Notes: generated by a model not told the origin, from the sequence alone. Positions 43,093 to 51,992 are shown, counted from the first letter of the stretch. The stretch: 64,000 nucleotides of DNA from Opacimonas sp002292215 (GCA_943846745.1 OX044360.1:2542001-2606000); one strand, 5' to 3'. A program made the numbers and translations.

Positions 43093-43823
43093 AGTGTGAG
43101 ATCTCCATATTGAGCTTGAATAATGGCGATTGAAGCAATCGCAGCTGTTTCTGTACGTAACACTCGAGGGCCAATTTTGACCGTATTAAAGCCGGTTTGC
43201 TCTGCGGCATAAGTTTCGGCTTCGCTTAACCCACCCTCTGGACCGATGAGAATACGCACTCCATGTTGATTAACCGGTAAGGCTTGCAGGTGTTGCTGGG
43301 CATGCGGATCAAACGTAATACGATACTGTTCGGTCGATTGTTTACACCATTGAGATAACGTAGTAGGTGGGTGTAATATAGGGAGGACATTACGTCCTGA
43401 TTGTTCACACGCTCCAATAATGATCTTTTCCCATTGAGCGGATTTTTTTGCCCAACGTTCTGCCGATAATTTAACATTACAGCGTTCGGTAATAATCGGG
43501 GTGACTTCCGTCACACCCAATTCGGTCGCTTTTTGCAGTACAGTTTCCATGCGATCACCTTTGGCAATACCTTGCCCAAGATGAATAGGGAAGCGTGACT
43601 CGACAGTCAAAGCAAGTTTGGCATCAACATTAACAATCATTTTGCGCTTTTGTACTTCGTTAACGATGGCTGAATATTCATTTCCATCACCATTAAACAG
43701 CACAATGGGCTGATCTTGTTTGATGCGTAAGACATTAATTAAATGATGCGCGGCATCATTTTCTAATGTGTAAATATTATCGACACAAATGTCGCCTGAA
43801 ACAAAGACTCTAGGGATTCGCAT
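43089..43823 (-). CDS. rsmE: 16S rRNA (uracil1498-N3)-methyltransferase RsmE
   Basis: The 244-residue SPOUT enzyme has ATELGVTEVTPIITERCNVKL, the knot segment RILIGPEGGLSEAE and VLRTETAAIASIAIIQ. It methylates U1498 in 16S rRNA with SAM. It is the first gene of the rsmE-gshB-yqgE-ruvX operon. Confidence 0.97.
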   Translation of the reverse strand: MRIPRVFVSGDICVDNIYTLENDAAHHLINVLRIKQDQPIVLFNGDGNEYSAIVNEVQKRKMIVNVDAKLALTVESRFPIHLGQGIAKGDRMETVLQKATELGVTEVTPIITERCNVKLSAERWAKKSAQWEKIIIGACEQSGRNVLPILHPPTTLSQWCKQSTEQYRITFDPHAQQHLQALPVNQHGVRILIGPEGGLSEAETYAAEQTGFNTVKIGPRVLRTETAAIASIAIIQAQYGDLTL

Positions 43824-43880
43824 AATGGCTTAATAGTGTTTTTTTTCAATTGTACCAATACGCGATTTGGGGCGCTACTG

Positions 43881-44051
43881 CTAATTTTTTACGCTGAAAG
43901 ATGAAGTGTCGGTATTTTTTGGGGTGATAGGCTGATTGTACTTAGACTCTGCGCTATTCCTAGCATGAATAGTATTGCGGCCTTTGTCGGAAGTTAAACT
44001 AAATATGAGTAAGGCTACGACGACGAAACATAAACCTAAAAGATAGAACAT
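43881..44051 (-). CDS. Predicted 56-residue single-span membrane protein
   Basis: From ATG 44051 (AAGGA at 8 bases) to TAG at 43881 runs a frame of 56 codons. Residues 2-19 (FYLLGLCFVVVALLIFSL) form one strong membrane helix, followed by a polar tail of about 37 residues rich in Asn, Ser, Thr and Lys. I do not recognise it. Its good ribosome binding site, hydrophobic start and lack of rare-codon runs argue that it is real; it is short and unsupported by homology I can recall. It lies 57 bases upstream of rsmE on the same strand and could share its transcript. Confidence 0.5.
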   Translation of the reverse strand: MFYLLGLCFVVVALLIFSLTSDKGRNTIHARNSAESKYNQPITPKNTDTSSFSVKN

Positions 44052-44178
44052 TATAAAGTCCTTTTAATAATCTGTAGTACAAGCTTACACATTGAAAAGC
44101 AGTCAAAAATGTACTAATGAAAATTGAATGAGTTGAGTTTGAGATAACGTGTAAAGTTATATTGAAATTTAGACTAGA

Positions 44179-44206
44179 TTGACAAAAATACAATTAAATA
44201 TGTAAA
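44179..44206 (+). promoter_or_regulatory. Candidate mscS promoter in a 308-base gap
   Basis: TTGACA (44179-44184) and TGTAAA (44201-44206) are 16 bases apart and would give a leader of roughly 145 bases before mscS. The gap 44052-44359 is strongly AT-rich and otherwise empty as far as I can see; the mscS ribosome binding site AGGAGAA closes it. Confidence 0.4.
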
Positions 44207-44359
44207 CAAAAATGACAAAATAACGGTAAGTCATTTGTATCTAAAACAATTTTTGTTTGCAAAAAATTATAAATTAGCTAACTTACATGACAGGTTATGG
44301 ATAACACAGTGATCTCGTAGCCGAGAATCAATCGACAATAAATATAATAGGAGAAATTA

Positions 44360-45286
44360 ATGTCTATCTTAGCGATGTTTACATCAACATTACAAGCAGC
44401 ACCGACGGAGCAACCGGCTACACCATCAGCCCCTACTCAATCTGTTACAGAACAAATGATGGGAGCCGGCAATGCGCTTGTCAGCTTCGATCTACAAAAT
44501 TTTATTGATACTTATGTGATGCCTTGGGGCATCAATATTGTACTGGCGTTAGTTATTTATGTGATTGGTAAAATCGTCGTCAAGGTATTAGTGAGTGTAT
44601 TTGGCAAAATCATGGCCAAATCCAAATATGACGATATGTTAATCGATTTCTTAAAATCGATTGTTAATGCGATCTTGATGTTGTTCGTTATTGTCGCTTC
44701 TTTAGACCAATTAGGCGTAGACACAACGTCGCTAGTGGCTATATTAGGTGCTGCAGGTTTAGCGATTGGTTTGTCATTACAAGGGTCGTTGCAAAATTTC
44801 GCCGCTGGTGTCATGTTACTCGTGTTTCGTCCGTTTAAAGCGGGTGATTTTGTGGACGCTGCCGGTGTGTCGGGTTCAGTCAAGACAATCGGGATATTTT
44901 CAACCATTATGAACACCGGCGATAATAAAGAAATTATTGTCCCCAATGGTAAAATTTACAGTGATAACATCACTAATTATTCAGCTAAAGACACCCGCCG
45001 TGTGGATATGGAGTTTGGTATTGGTTATGGCGATGACTTGTTAAAGGCAAAAAAAGTCCTTGAGTCTATGTTAGATGATGATCCTAGGGTGTTAAAAGAG
45101 CCAGGATATAAAGTAGCCGTTGGTGCCTTGGCTGACAGTTCCGTTAATTTTATTGTGCGTCCATGGGTTAAATCTTCTGATTATTGGGGCTTGAAATTTG
45201 ATTTTACTGAAGCGGTGAAGTTACGTTTTGATGCCGAGGGGATTTCGATTCCTTTCCCACAAATGGATGTGCATCTAGATAAGTAA
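44360..45286 (+). CDS. mscS: Small-conductance mechanosensitive channel MscS
   Basis: The 308-residue protein has three membrane helices; the pore helix contains the Gly/Ala-rich LGAAGLAIGLSLQGSLQNFAAGVMLLVFRPF, followed by the cytoplasmic beta and alpha/beta domains (VPNGKIYSDNITNYS). It opens under hypo-osmotic shock. The N-terminus has an Ala/Pro/Thr/Gln-rich periplasmic stretch that is longer than in E. coli MscS (286 residues) and may include a cleavable signal (LQAAP). Confidence 0.96.
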   Translation: MSILAMFTSTLQAAPTEQPATPSAPTQSVTEQMMGAGNALVSFDLQNFIDTYVMPWGINIVLALVIYVIGKIVVKVLVSVFGKIMAKSKYDDMLIDFLKSIVNAILMLFVIVASLDQLGVDTTSLVAILGAAGLAIGLSLQGSLQNFAAGVMLLVFRPFKAGDFVDAAGVSGSVKTIGIFSTIMNTGDNKEIIVPNGKIYSDNITNYSAKDTRRVDMEFGIGYGDDLLKAKKVLESMLDDDPRVLKEPGYKVAVGALADSSVNFIVRPWVKSSDYWGLKFDFTEAVKLRFDAEGISIPFPQMDVHLDK

Positions 45287-45311
45287 AGTTAGCGATATTT
45301 CCTTAGCGAAT

Positions 45312-45358
45312 AAAAAAGGACAACGGTGTGAAGAGAATTCACTAAGCTGTCCTTTTTT
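45312..45358. terminator. Bidirectional terminator between mscS and the rhodanese gene
   Basis: AAAAAAGGACA pairs with TGTCCTTTTTT, and inside it GTGAA pairs with TTCAC. The A and T runs make it symmetrical, so it can end mscS and the converging rhodanese transcript. Confidence 0.88.
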
Positions 45359-45400
45359 GTTGTCAGTTTATGTTGGTGTTTGTCGCTGATGCGTTAGAAC

Positions 45401-45916
45401 CTATTTATTCCAAGGCATAATTGCCATTAGGCGACCCAGCCCACAAAAACCACTAATGCCGGCAAACATCATACCTGCACCAAAAAATCCCGATAACCAA
45501 ATAAAGTTAGGATTGATCGTTTGAGACAAAATCACGCCTGTCAGAACACCCGTACCTATGGTCAATTGAACTTGGCGATCAAGCGGTAAAAATGCAGATT
45601 TGGTTTTGTTGATAGCCATACCCGCAGTTTCCCAAGCGATAATCCCACCTTCCAGATTATAAAATGCGGTATCAGGATGTTGTTCAACTAAGGTTTGACA
45701 GGCTTTTTGTCCGCGCATCCCTTTTTGACAATGAATAATCACTTTCTTGTTAGCGGTATCAATGCCATCTAAATTGAGATTACTTAATGGCTTGAGGTGT
45801 GCTTGAGTAATATTGGCTTGACGATGTTCTGCAGGTTCGCGGACATCGATTAAAACCGCTTCATTATTTGCTAATAATTGCTCAGCATCAACGCTGTTAA
45901 TTGATTGGTATGACAT
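45401..45916 (-). CDS. Rhodanese domain protein with DUF2892 membrane tail
   Basis: Residues 1-105 form a rhodanese domain with active-site Cys63 in CQKGMRG; residues about 115-171 contain two membrane helices of the DUF2892 type. The architecture is that of E. coli YgaP, an inner-membrane sulfurtransferase. It follows the ArsR-type regulator after 14 bases and is divergent from the sulfide oxidation genes, so it probably handles persulfide sulfur produced there. Confidence 0.9.
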   Translation of the reverse strand: MSYQSINSVDAEQLLANNEAVLIDVREPAEHRQANITQAHLKPLSNLNLDGIDTANKKVIIHCQKGMRGQKACQTLVEQHPDTAFYNLEGGIIAWETAGMAINKTKSAFLPLDRQVQLTIGTGVLTGVILSQTINPNFIWLSGFFGAGMMFAGISGFCGLGRLMAIMPWNK

Positions 45917-45930
45917 AGATTAAGCTCTCT

Positions 45931-46233
45931 TTAATTGGGATAACAATAAGCGAGATACAGTGACGATAAAATCGATAACGTCACCGGATCGGTAATTTTG
46001 TAAATAATGGACTTGCCTTCTTTGTCAGCCGTAACGACGTCAGCTTCTTTTAATTTCGCTAAATGTTGCGACACCACCGATTGTGATAAGCCACTTGCGG
46101 TCACTAGCGAACTGACATCTTTGGGTGCATCTTGTAATAAACATAAAAGCATTAATCGATTAGAGTTGGCTAATGATTTTAGTTTGGTTTCAGCCTTACT
46201 TGCTGACTTATAAAGGTTTTCAATATTTTTCAT
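45931..46233 (-). CDS. ArsR-family regulator of the BigR/SqrR/YgaV persulfide-sensor type
   Basis: The 100-residue winged-helix protein has the recognition helix SQSVVSQHLAKLKEADVV and two cysteines, Cys31 in LLCLL and Cys97 in AYCYP. Those positions correspond to the pair that forms an intramolecular tetrasulfide in SqrR and a disulfide in BigR; both derepress sulfide-oxidation genes. It lacks the CVCDL metal site of arsenic sensors. Position between rhodanese and divergent TauE/PDO/SQR genes fits local control. It is the first gene of a two-gene unit with the rhodanese. Confidence 0.88.
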   Translation of the reverse strand: MKNIENLYKSASKAETKLKSLANSNRLMLLCLLQDAPKDVSSLVTASGLSQSVVSQHLAKLKEADVVTADKEGKSIIYKITDPVTLSILSSLYLAYCYPN

Positions 46234-46241
46234 TTTTATAT

Positions 46242-46263
46242 TATATTAGCATTTACTAATATA
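46242..46263. promoter_or_regulatory. Operator-like palindrome 1 of the persulfide locus
   Basis: TATATTAG and CTAATATA are perfect inverted repeats separated by CATTTA, nine bases upstream of the ArsR-type gene start. The ATTAG/CTAAT half-sites recur in the gap (CTAATTAG at 46327-46334), suggesting autoregulation by the adjacent regulator. Confidence 0.6.
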
Positions 46264-46351
46264 TCAAGGGGTTTTATTAGGATATATCAAAACGGTATTA
46301 GCATGATTTTTTTATATATATAAAGTCTAATTAGTCGCTTGCTTATATTTC

Positions 46352-46376
46352 ATTTAGTTATATATTATAACTAAAT
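46352..46376. promoter_or_regulatory. Operator-like palindrome 2 of the persulfide locus
   Basis: ATTTAGTTATA and TATAACTAAAT form a perfect 11-bp dyad around TAT, ending 21 bases before the TauE-like start. It would overlap the promoter of the three oxidation genes, so binding there should repress them. The sequence is also AT-rich enough to hold the -10 region itself. Confidence 0.6.
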
Positions 46377-46397
46377 ATACAAATAGGCTTAGTATAC

Positions 46398-47183
46398 ATG
46401 ATTATTTTAGGATTTTTGGCAGCAGTGCTGATGGGTGTCGTATTAGGCACCATCGGTGGTGGTGGTTCTATTCTTACCGTCCCAATATTAGTCTACTTAT
46501 TAAATGTAGAGCCGAGTACAGCGACGGGATATTCATTATTAATTGTTGGTTTTACCGCGGCCTTCGGTGCGGTAAGTTATTATCGCCAAGGGTTGATTGA
46601 GATGAAGGCGGCGATTACGTTTGCCATACCATCGATTATTGCTGTTTATGTGACTCGTGCTTTTATCATGCCAGCGATACCAGATGTGCTACTTGAGACA
46701 CCGTTTGTATTGCGTAAAGACATGTTGATTATGGTGGCGTTTGGCGTATTAATGCTTGCAGCTGCCATCATGATGTTAACCAAAAAACAGTCTACAAACA
46801 CCCATCAATCAGGCTCGCATAATCCATTGTTGATAGTGGCTGAAGGCGCGTTAGTTGGTATGGCAACTGGCATGCTCGGTGCCGGCGGTGGTTTTTTAAT
46901 CATTCCAGCATTAGTATTGTTAATGGGCATGGAGATGAAAAAAGCCGTCGGCGCATCACTCTTAATTATTGCCTTAAAATCCCTGATTGGGTTTACCGGT
47001 GATTTGCAAGCTGGTATTGAGATTGATTTTACGCTTATCGGTTCGTTAATAGCCTGTACGTTGGTAGGGATGTGGATCGCAACCAAAATCGCAGATCGCT
47101 TAGATGGAGACAAGCTACAAAAAGGCTTTGCTTACTTTACTCTGATCATCGCAACTTTAATTTTCATTAAAGAATTACTCTAA
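46398..47183 (+). CDS. TauE/SafE-family sulfur-compound permease
   Basis: The 261-residue membrane protein has two repeats, each opening with a Gly-rich loop (GVVLGTIGGGGSILTVPILVYLL; GMATGMLGAGGGFLIIPALVLLMG), and seven to eight helices. The family carries sulfite, sulfoacetate and similar anions. Within this operon it may export sulfite or thiosulfate formed by persulfide oxidation; this is inference from context. The ribosome binding site is weak. The next gene begins 11 bases on. Confidence 0.88.
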   Translation: MIILGFLAAVLMGVVLGTIGGGGSILTVPILVYLLNVEPSTATGYSLLIVGFTAAFGAVSYYRQGLIEMKAAITFAIPSIIAVYVTRAFIMPAIPDVLLETPFVLRKDMLIMVAFGVLMLAAAIMMLTKKQSTNTHQSGSHNPLLIVAEGALVGMATGMLGAGGGFLIIPALVLLMGMEMKKAVGASLLIIALKSLIGFTGDLQAGIEIDFTLIGSLIACTLVGMWIATKIADRLDGDKLQKGFAYFTLIIATLIFIKELL

Positions 47184-47194
47184 AGGAGCCGAAC

Positions 47195-48055
47195 ATGTTA
47201 GTAAAAACGTTTCATGATAATGCTACCGCCACCTTCACTCATGTTGTAGTGGATGAATCTACCAAAAAATGTGCTGTGATCGATTCAGTATTAGACTATG
47301 ACCATTTTTCTGGGTCGGTAAAAACGGACAGTGCTGATGCGGTTATTGCGTACATAAAAGAACATGATTTAACCAATGAATGGATCTTAGAATCACATAT
47401 TCACGCCGATCACATTACCGCATCAAGTTATTTGAAAACCCATATTGGTGGGCAAACCGCGATGGGTAAAGGTATCAAAGAAGTATTGGCGATTTGGGTA
47501 CCGATGTTTAGTAATCAAGAAGATACGCCGATTACGGGCGAGCAGTTTGACCAGTTATTAGATGAAGGTGATACGATCACTATCGGTAATATTACGTTGA
47601 CGGCGTGGTTAACACCGGGTCATACGCCAGCTTGCGCCAGTTATTATTGTGCAGAAAATCAGGCGATATTTGTTGGCGATACGATGTTTGCGCCTCATTT
47701 AGGTACGGCTCGTTGCGATTTTCCTGGTGGCAGTGCTGCCGACTTGTTTAAAACGGTACAGCGCTTTTATACTTTACCGGATGAAACCCAAGTGTATTTG
47801 TGTCACGACTACCCCGATGATGGTGAAGCTGCTATTGCTGTAGTGAGTATCGCTGATGAAAAAGCCCATAATATTCAAATTAAACCTGATACTGTGTTTG
47901 CTGAATATGTGAAAAAACGTGAAGCTCGAGATGCGACGTTGGCTGTGCCTAAGTTATTATTTCCATCAATTCAAACTAACATGCGTTTAGGTGATTTTGG
48001 AGTCAAATCTGAAAACGGCCTTCAGTATATTAAAATCCCGGTGAATGCCCTTTAG
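47195..48055 (+). CDS. Metallo-beta-lactamase-fold persulfide dioxygenase-like protein
   Basis: The 286-residue protein has the metal motif SHIHADH, PGHTPACASYY, VGDTMF and CHDYPDDG, characteristic of the ETHE1/persulfide dioxygenase and Blh branch. ETHE1-type enzymes oxidise glutathione persulfide to sulfite with one iron. It is preceded by AAAGGAG and sits between the permease and the SQR fusion, matching known sulfide oxidation operons. The exact acceptor is not determined from sequence. Confidence 0.9.
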   Translation: MLVKTFHDNATATFTHVVVDESTKKCAVIDSVLDYDHFSGSVKTDSADAVIAYIKEHDLTNEWILESHIHADHITASSYLKTHIGGQTAMGKGIKEVLAIWVPMFSNQEDTPITGEQFDQLLDEGDTITIGNITLTAWLTPGHTPACASYYCAENQAIFVGDTMFAPHLGTARCDFPGGSAADLFKTVQRFYTLPDETQVYLCHDYPDDGEAAIAVVSIADEKAHNIQIKPDTVFAEYVKKREARDATLAVPKLLFPSIQTNMRLGDFGVKSENGLQYIKIPVNAL

Positions 48056-48064
48056 GAGAGCGTT

Positions 48065-49735
48065 ATGGATATCAGATACATCAATAAAAACATTTCCGTG
48101 TCACCACAAATTAGTGTCGCAGATGTACAAGCGATTTTTGATTTGGGGTTTAAATCCATTGTATGCCACCGCCCTGATGGAGAGGGTTCTGATCAGGTTA
48201 GTTTTACCGAAATTCAAAAAGCGGCGGAAGCGCTAGGGCTTCAAATTGTTTACCAGCCAGTGATCAGCGGCAAGGTTATGGATGAAGATGCTGAAGTATT
48301 TAAGACGCATCTAGAGACATTGCCCTCGCCGATGTTTGCATATTGCCGCACAGGGACTCGTTCAACGACGCTATGGGCATTGGCTCTGGCAGATCAGCTC
48401 ACCACTAGTGAAATATTGCATACGACTAAATTAGCGGGTTATGACATGTCAGGTGTGGTCCGTCGCATTGTCAATGGCGGTAAAACTCCGAGTGACAGTA
48501 ATGACCAGACTTTTGATATTGTGGTTGTTGGTGCAGGTGCTGCAGGTATTTCAGTCTGCGCAAGTATTTTAGAGCGTGCGCCGAACGTAAAAATTGCAGT
48601 GATCGATCCTGCGGATATTCATTATTATCAACCTGGTTGGACGCTGGTCGGGGCGGGGGTGTTTACTCCTGAGGAAACGGTTAAAACTATGTCCTCGTTG
48701 ATCCCTAAAGGCGTAACTTGGCTCAAGCATGCTGTCGCGGCGTTCGAACCTAAACAAAAACGTGTGTTATTAGATGGTTGTCATACCATTGCCTATGATA
48801 AGTTGATCGTATGTCCGGGGTTAAAATTAGACTGGGATAAAATTGAAGGGTTAACTCATACCTTAGGTAAAAATGGCGTTACCTCTAATTATCGTTTTGA
48901 TCTTGCCCCTTACACTTGGGAATTAGTGCAGCAATGTAAATCCGGTAAAGTAATATTTACTCAGCCTCCGATGCCAATTAAATGTGCTGGTGCACCACAA
49001 AAAGCCATGTACTTATCCTGCGATCATTGGTTATCAACGGGTGTGCTAAAAGACATCGACGTGGACTTTTGTAATGCTGGTGGAGTGTTATTTGGTGTCA
49101 AAGAATATGTGCCAGCACTGATGAGTTATGTAGAAAAATATAATGCAAATTTGCATTTTTTCCATAACTTAGTCAAAGTCGATGGCCCGAATAAAACTGC
49201 CTATTTTCAACAAATAGGGCCTGATACGAGTGCTGAGCTGATTGAGAAAAAATTCGATATGCTCCACGTAGCACCACCCCAATCTGCACCTGATTTTATT
49301 AAGGTCAGTCCGTTAGTCGATGACAACGGCTGGGTCGATGTTGATCAAGCGACACTGCAACATAAACATTTTCCTGATATTTATAGTTTGGGTGATGTCA
49401 TGAATGCACCTAATGCAAAAACCGCAGCAGCAGCACGTATGCAAGCGCCAGTCGTGGCTGGGAATGTGTTACATGATATGGGATATAAAGTAAAACGTAC
49501 CATTTATAATGGTTATGGCTCATGTCCGTTGACAGTTGAAAAAGGCAAGATTGTGTTAGCAGAGTTCGGCTATGGTGGCACTATGTTACCGACATTCCCG
49601 ACCTGGTTGATCGATAGTACTAAGCCTTCACGATTAGCGTGGTTTCTAAAAGAGAAGCTGCTACCCCCGATTTACTGGCAAGGCATGCTCAAGGGCAGAG
49701 AATGGTTGATTAAGCCCAAAGAAATATCTGAATAA
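48065..49735 (+). CDS. DUF442 phosphatase-like / sulfide:quinone oxidoreductase fusion
   Basis: The 556-residue protein has an N-terminal DUF442 domain (about 1-140) with a protein-tyrosine-phosphatase-like loop CRTGTRS (Cys94) and a C-terminal FAD domain (150-556) with GAGAAG (156-161), YYQPGWTLVGAG, and cysteines in the CAGAPQKAMYLSC segment. The latter are in the position of SQR redox cysteines. SQR transfers electrons from sulfide to quinone and puts sulfane sulfur on a thiol acceptor. The DUF442 domain could act as a sulfurtransferase rather than a phosphatase. It ends the operon. Confidence 0.9.
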   Translation: MDIRYINKNISVSPQISVADVQAIFDLGFKSIVCHRPDGEGSDQVSFTEIQKAAEALGLQIVYQPVISGKVMDEDAEVFKTHLETLPSPMFAYCRTGTRSTTLWALALADQLTTSEILHTTKLAGYDMSGVVRRIVNGGKTPSDSNDQTFDIVVVGAGAAGISVCASILERAPNVKIAVIDPADIHYYQPGWTLVGAGVFTPEETVKTMSSLIPKGVTWLKHAVAAFEPKQKRVLLDGCHTIAYDKLIVCPGLKLDWDKIEGLTHTLGKNGVTSNYRFDLAPYTWELVQQCKSGKVIFTQPPMPIKCAGAPQKAMYLSCDHWLSTGVLKDIDVDFCNAGGVLFGVKEYVPALMSYVEKYNANLHFFHNLVKVDGPNKTAYFQQIGPDTSAELIEKKFDMLHVAPPQSAPDFIKVSPLVDDNGWVDVDQATLQHKHFPDIYSLGDVMNAPNAKTAAAARMQAPVVAGNVLHDMGYKVKRTIYNGYGSCPLTVEKGKIVLAEFGYGGTMLPTFPTWLIDSTKPSRLAWFLKEKLLPPIYWQGMLKGREWLIKPKEISE

Positions 49736-49755
49736 TACTGAACCATTATTCAAAT

Positions 49756-49783
49756 AAAAAGGAGCGATTAATGCTCCTTTTTT
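49756..49783 (+). terminator. Terminator of the TauE-PDO-SQR operon
   Basis: AAAAAGGAGC and GCTCCTTTTTT pair around a short loop about 20 bases after the SQR stop; the A and T tracts also let it serve the converging M48 gene. Confidence 0.92.
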
Positions 49784-49809
49784 GATCGTAATATAATAAT
49801 GTTAAGACG

Positions 49810-50604
49810 TTAAGGTTTACAAATTGGCTTTGTTTTTACTGCTAAATATTCTGCCATAACTGAAGGGATAGCGGCTTTTAAGTCGGTAATGCGCGTTTCA
49901 TGCGATGGGTGAGTTGATTGCCATTCTGGTGGGGTTTTACCTGCTGAAGCTGTGGCCATATTTTCCCACAGTTGTGGTGCAGCATTTGGATTAAACCCCG
50001 CTTTAGCCATCAGTTGTAAACCAATGAGATCGGATTCAGATTCATGTGCACGACTAAAAGGTAAGTTCACGCCATACTGCGCTAGCAGACCTGCTCCAGC
50101 CATCATTAGTGCTTGATTACTATCGGTGACTCCTGCACTTTTTAGACCGACATTAGTAATTTGTAGCCCTAGGTTTGATAGGGTTGCAATCGACATTCTT
50201 TCATTGCCATGCTCGGCAATAACATGACCAATTTCATGGCCCATGACCGACGCCAATTGATCTGGCGTTTTAGCGACGTTTAAAATACCTGTATAGACGC
50301 CAATCTTACCGCCAGGTAACGCAAATGCGTTGATCTGTTCGTCTTCAAATACGACGACTTCCCATTCGCCATCAAACGTGCCCGCTGGAATAAATGGGAT
50401 CAATGCGTCTGCAATACATTGTACATATTGATTTTCAACGCGTTTGTTTGATATTTTTTGCTCTGTCTTTAATGACGCGAATGTTTGGCTACCCATTGAG
50501 TTCAGCCGGTCTGAAGAGAATAATTTGACCTGATTGCGTCCGGTTGGTGAGGTCGAACAAGCGGCAATAACCGTGATGGCGAGCAAAGTAAGTAAAATAC
50601 GCAT
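49810..50604 (-). CDS. M48-family metalloprotease lipoprotein
   Basis: The 264-residue protein has a lipoprotein signal (lipobox IAAC, Cys16), the zinc motif HEIGH (123-127) and the downstream glutamate in ESDLIGL. It resembles E. coli LoiP/YcaL, outer-membrane-associated zinc proteases in envelope quality control. It stands alone between two terminators. Confidence 0.93.
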   Translation of the reverse strand: MRILLTLLAITVIAACSTSPTGRNQVKLFSSDRLNSMGSQTFASLKTEQKISNKRVENQYVQCIADALIPFIPAGTFDGEWEVVVFEDEQINAFALPGGKIGVYTGILNVAKTPDQLASVMGHEIGHVIAEHGNERMSIATLSNLGLQITNVGLKSAGVTDSNQALMMAGAGLLAQYGVNLPFSRAHESESDLIGLQLMAKAGFNPNAAPQLWENMATASAGKTPPEWQSTHPSHETRITDLKAAIPSVMAEYLAVKTKPICKP

Positions 50605-50675
50605 AGTGTGTCATTCCCTGTTCTGAGCATAGAAGTTGTTATTAGATATAGTATCGACAACGAATAATAATTCAA

Positions 50676-50704
50676 TAAAAAAAGGAGCCTCAGGGCTCCT
50701 TTTT
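50676..50704 (-). terminator. Terminator of metK
   Basis: GGAGCC and GGCTCC pair around TCAG, and the minus strand continues with seven T. It lies about 25 bases after the metK stop. Confidence 0.9.
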
Positions 50705-50728
50705 GCTATTACATGTCGTTGCAACTAA

Positions 50729-51874
50729 TTACAGTGCGGCGCTTAGCTGTGCAGCTATATCTGTGTTTTCCCAAGGATAAGCGGCATTACCAAAGTGGCC
50801 ATAAGCGGCTGTTGGTAAATATATTGGACGTTCTAAATCTAACATTTGAATTAGGCCATAAGGACGCAAGTCAAAGTGCTCACGTACAAGCTGGGTAATG
50901 ACGCTGTCGTCTACTTTACCAGTGCCAAACGTATTAATACTGATTGAGGTTGGCTCAACCACACCAATAGCATAAGAAATTTGGATTTCACATTTATCAG
51001 CAAGACCCGCAGCTACAATATTTTTAGCTACATAACGACCTGCATAAGCGGCTGAACGGTCAACTTTTGATGGATCTTTTCCTGAAAACGCACCACCACC
51101 ATGACGAGCCATACCGCCATAAGTATCAACGATAATTTTACGCCCAGTCAAACCGCAATCACCCATTGGGCCACCAATCACAAATCGACCAGTAGGGTTT
51201 ATATGGAATTGTGTTTTAGGCGTGATCCAGTGAGCAGGCAAAACGGGTTTAATGATTTCTTCCATCACGGCTTCACGCAGTGCTGGCGTCGCAATATCTT
51301 CGCTGTGCTGAGTCGATAATACGACCGCATCAATACCAATCGGCTGGCCATTTTCATACACAAAAGTGACTTGTGATTTGGCGTCTGGACGTAACCAATC
51401 TAGCTTGCCCGACTTTCTCATTTCAGCTTGTTTTTGCACTAATTTATGCGAATACATAATCGGTGCAGGCATTAATTCTTCAGTTTCATTACATGCGTAA
51501 CCAAACATCAATCCTTGATCGCCAGCGCCTTGTTCTTCGCGCTCTCCACGATCAACACCTTGATGAATGTCGTCAGATTGTTTACCAATCGCATTTAAGA
51601 CAGCACAAGAATTAGCATCAAAACCCATTTCTGAGTTGATGTAGCCAATGTTACGTACGGTATCACGGGTAATCTTTTCAATATCGACCCAAGCGTGAGT
51701 ATTAATCTCACCACCGACAAGCACCATGCCTGTTTTAACGAATGTTTCGCACGCGACACGCGCCATTGGATCTTCGGTTAAAATTGCATCAAGTACCGCA
51801 TCAGAAATTTGATCGGCAATCTTATCTGGATGGCCTTCAGAAACAGATTCTGAAGTAAATAAATGTTGTGACAT
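50729..51874 (-). CDS. metK: S-adenosylmethionine synthetase
   Basis: The 381-residue enzyme has FTSESVSEGHPDKIADQISDAVLDA, GAGDQGLMFGYA and GGGAFSGKDPSKVDRSAAY. It makes SAM from methionine and ATP. AGAGG precedes the ATG. A four-unit MetJ operator lies about 120 bases upstream, so SAM-dependent repression of its own synthesis is expected. It is divergent from tkt. Confidence 0.97.
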   Translation of the reverse strand: MSQHLFTSESVSEGHPDKIADQISDAVLDAILTEDPMARVACETFVKTGMVLVGGEINTHAWVDIEKITRDTVRNIGYINSEMGFDANSCAVLNAIGKQSDDIHQGVDRGEREEQGAGDQGLMFGYACNETEELMPAPIMYSHKLVQKQAEMRKSGKLDWLRPDAKSQVTFVYENGQPIGIDAVVLSTQHSEDIATPALREAVMEEIIKPVLPAHWITPKTQFHINPTGRFVIGGPMGDCGLTGRKIIVDTYGGMARHGGGAFSGKDPSKVDRSAAYAGRYVAKNIVAAGLADKCEIQISYAIGVVEPTSISINTFGTGKVDDSVITQLVREHFDLRPYGLIQMLDLERPIYLPTAAYGHFGNAAYPWENTDIAAQLSAAL

Positions 51875-51992
51875 AGTGACCTCTTTACAGGGTAAACCAT
51901 TAGACTGTTGTTACTTGGGGACTAATAGTCTTATTATTCATGTTGTTAGTCGTTAACTAAACCACTTTATGTGATTTGATGACGCCAATTCT

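Noticed and set aside
43999..44193. 64-codon minus-strand frame in the mscS gap
   Set aside because: It overlaps the 56-codon small ORF in a different frame, has no good ribosome binding site and a random aromatic-rich composition; the shorter frame is better supported.
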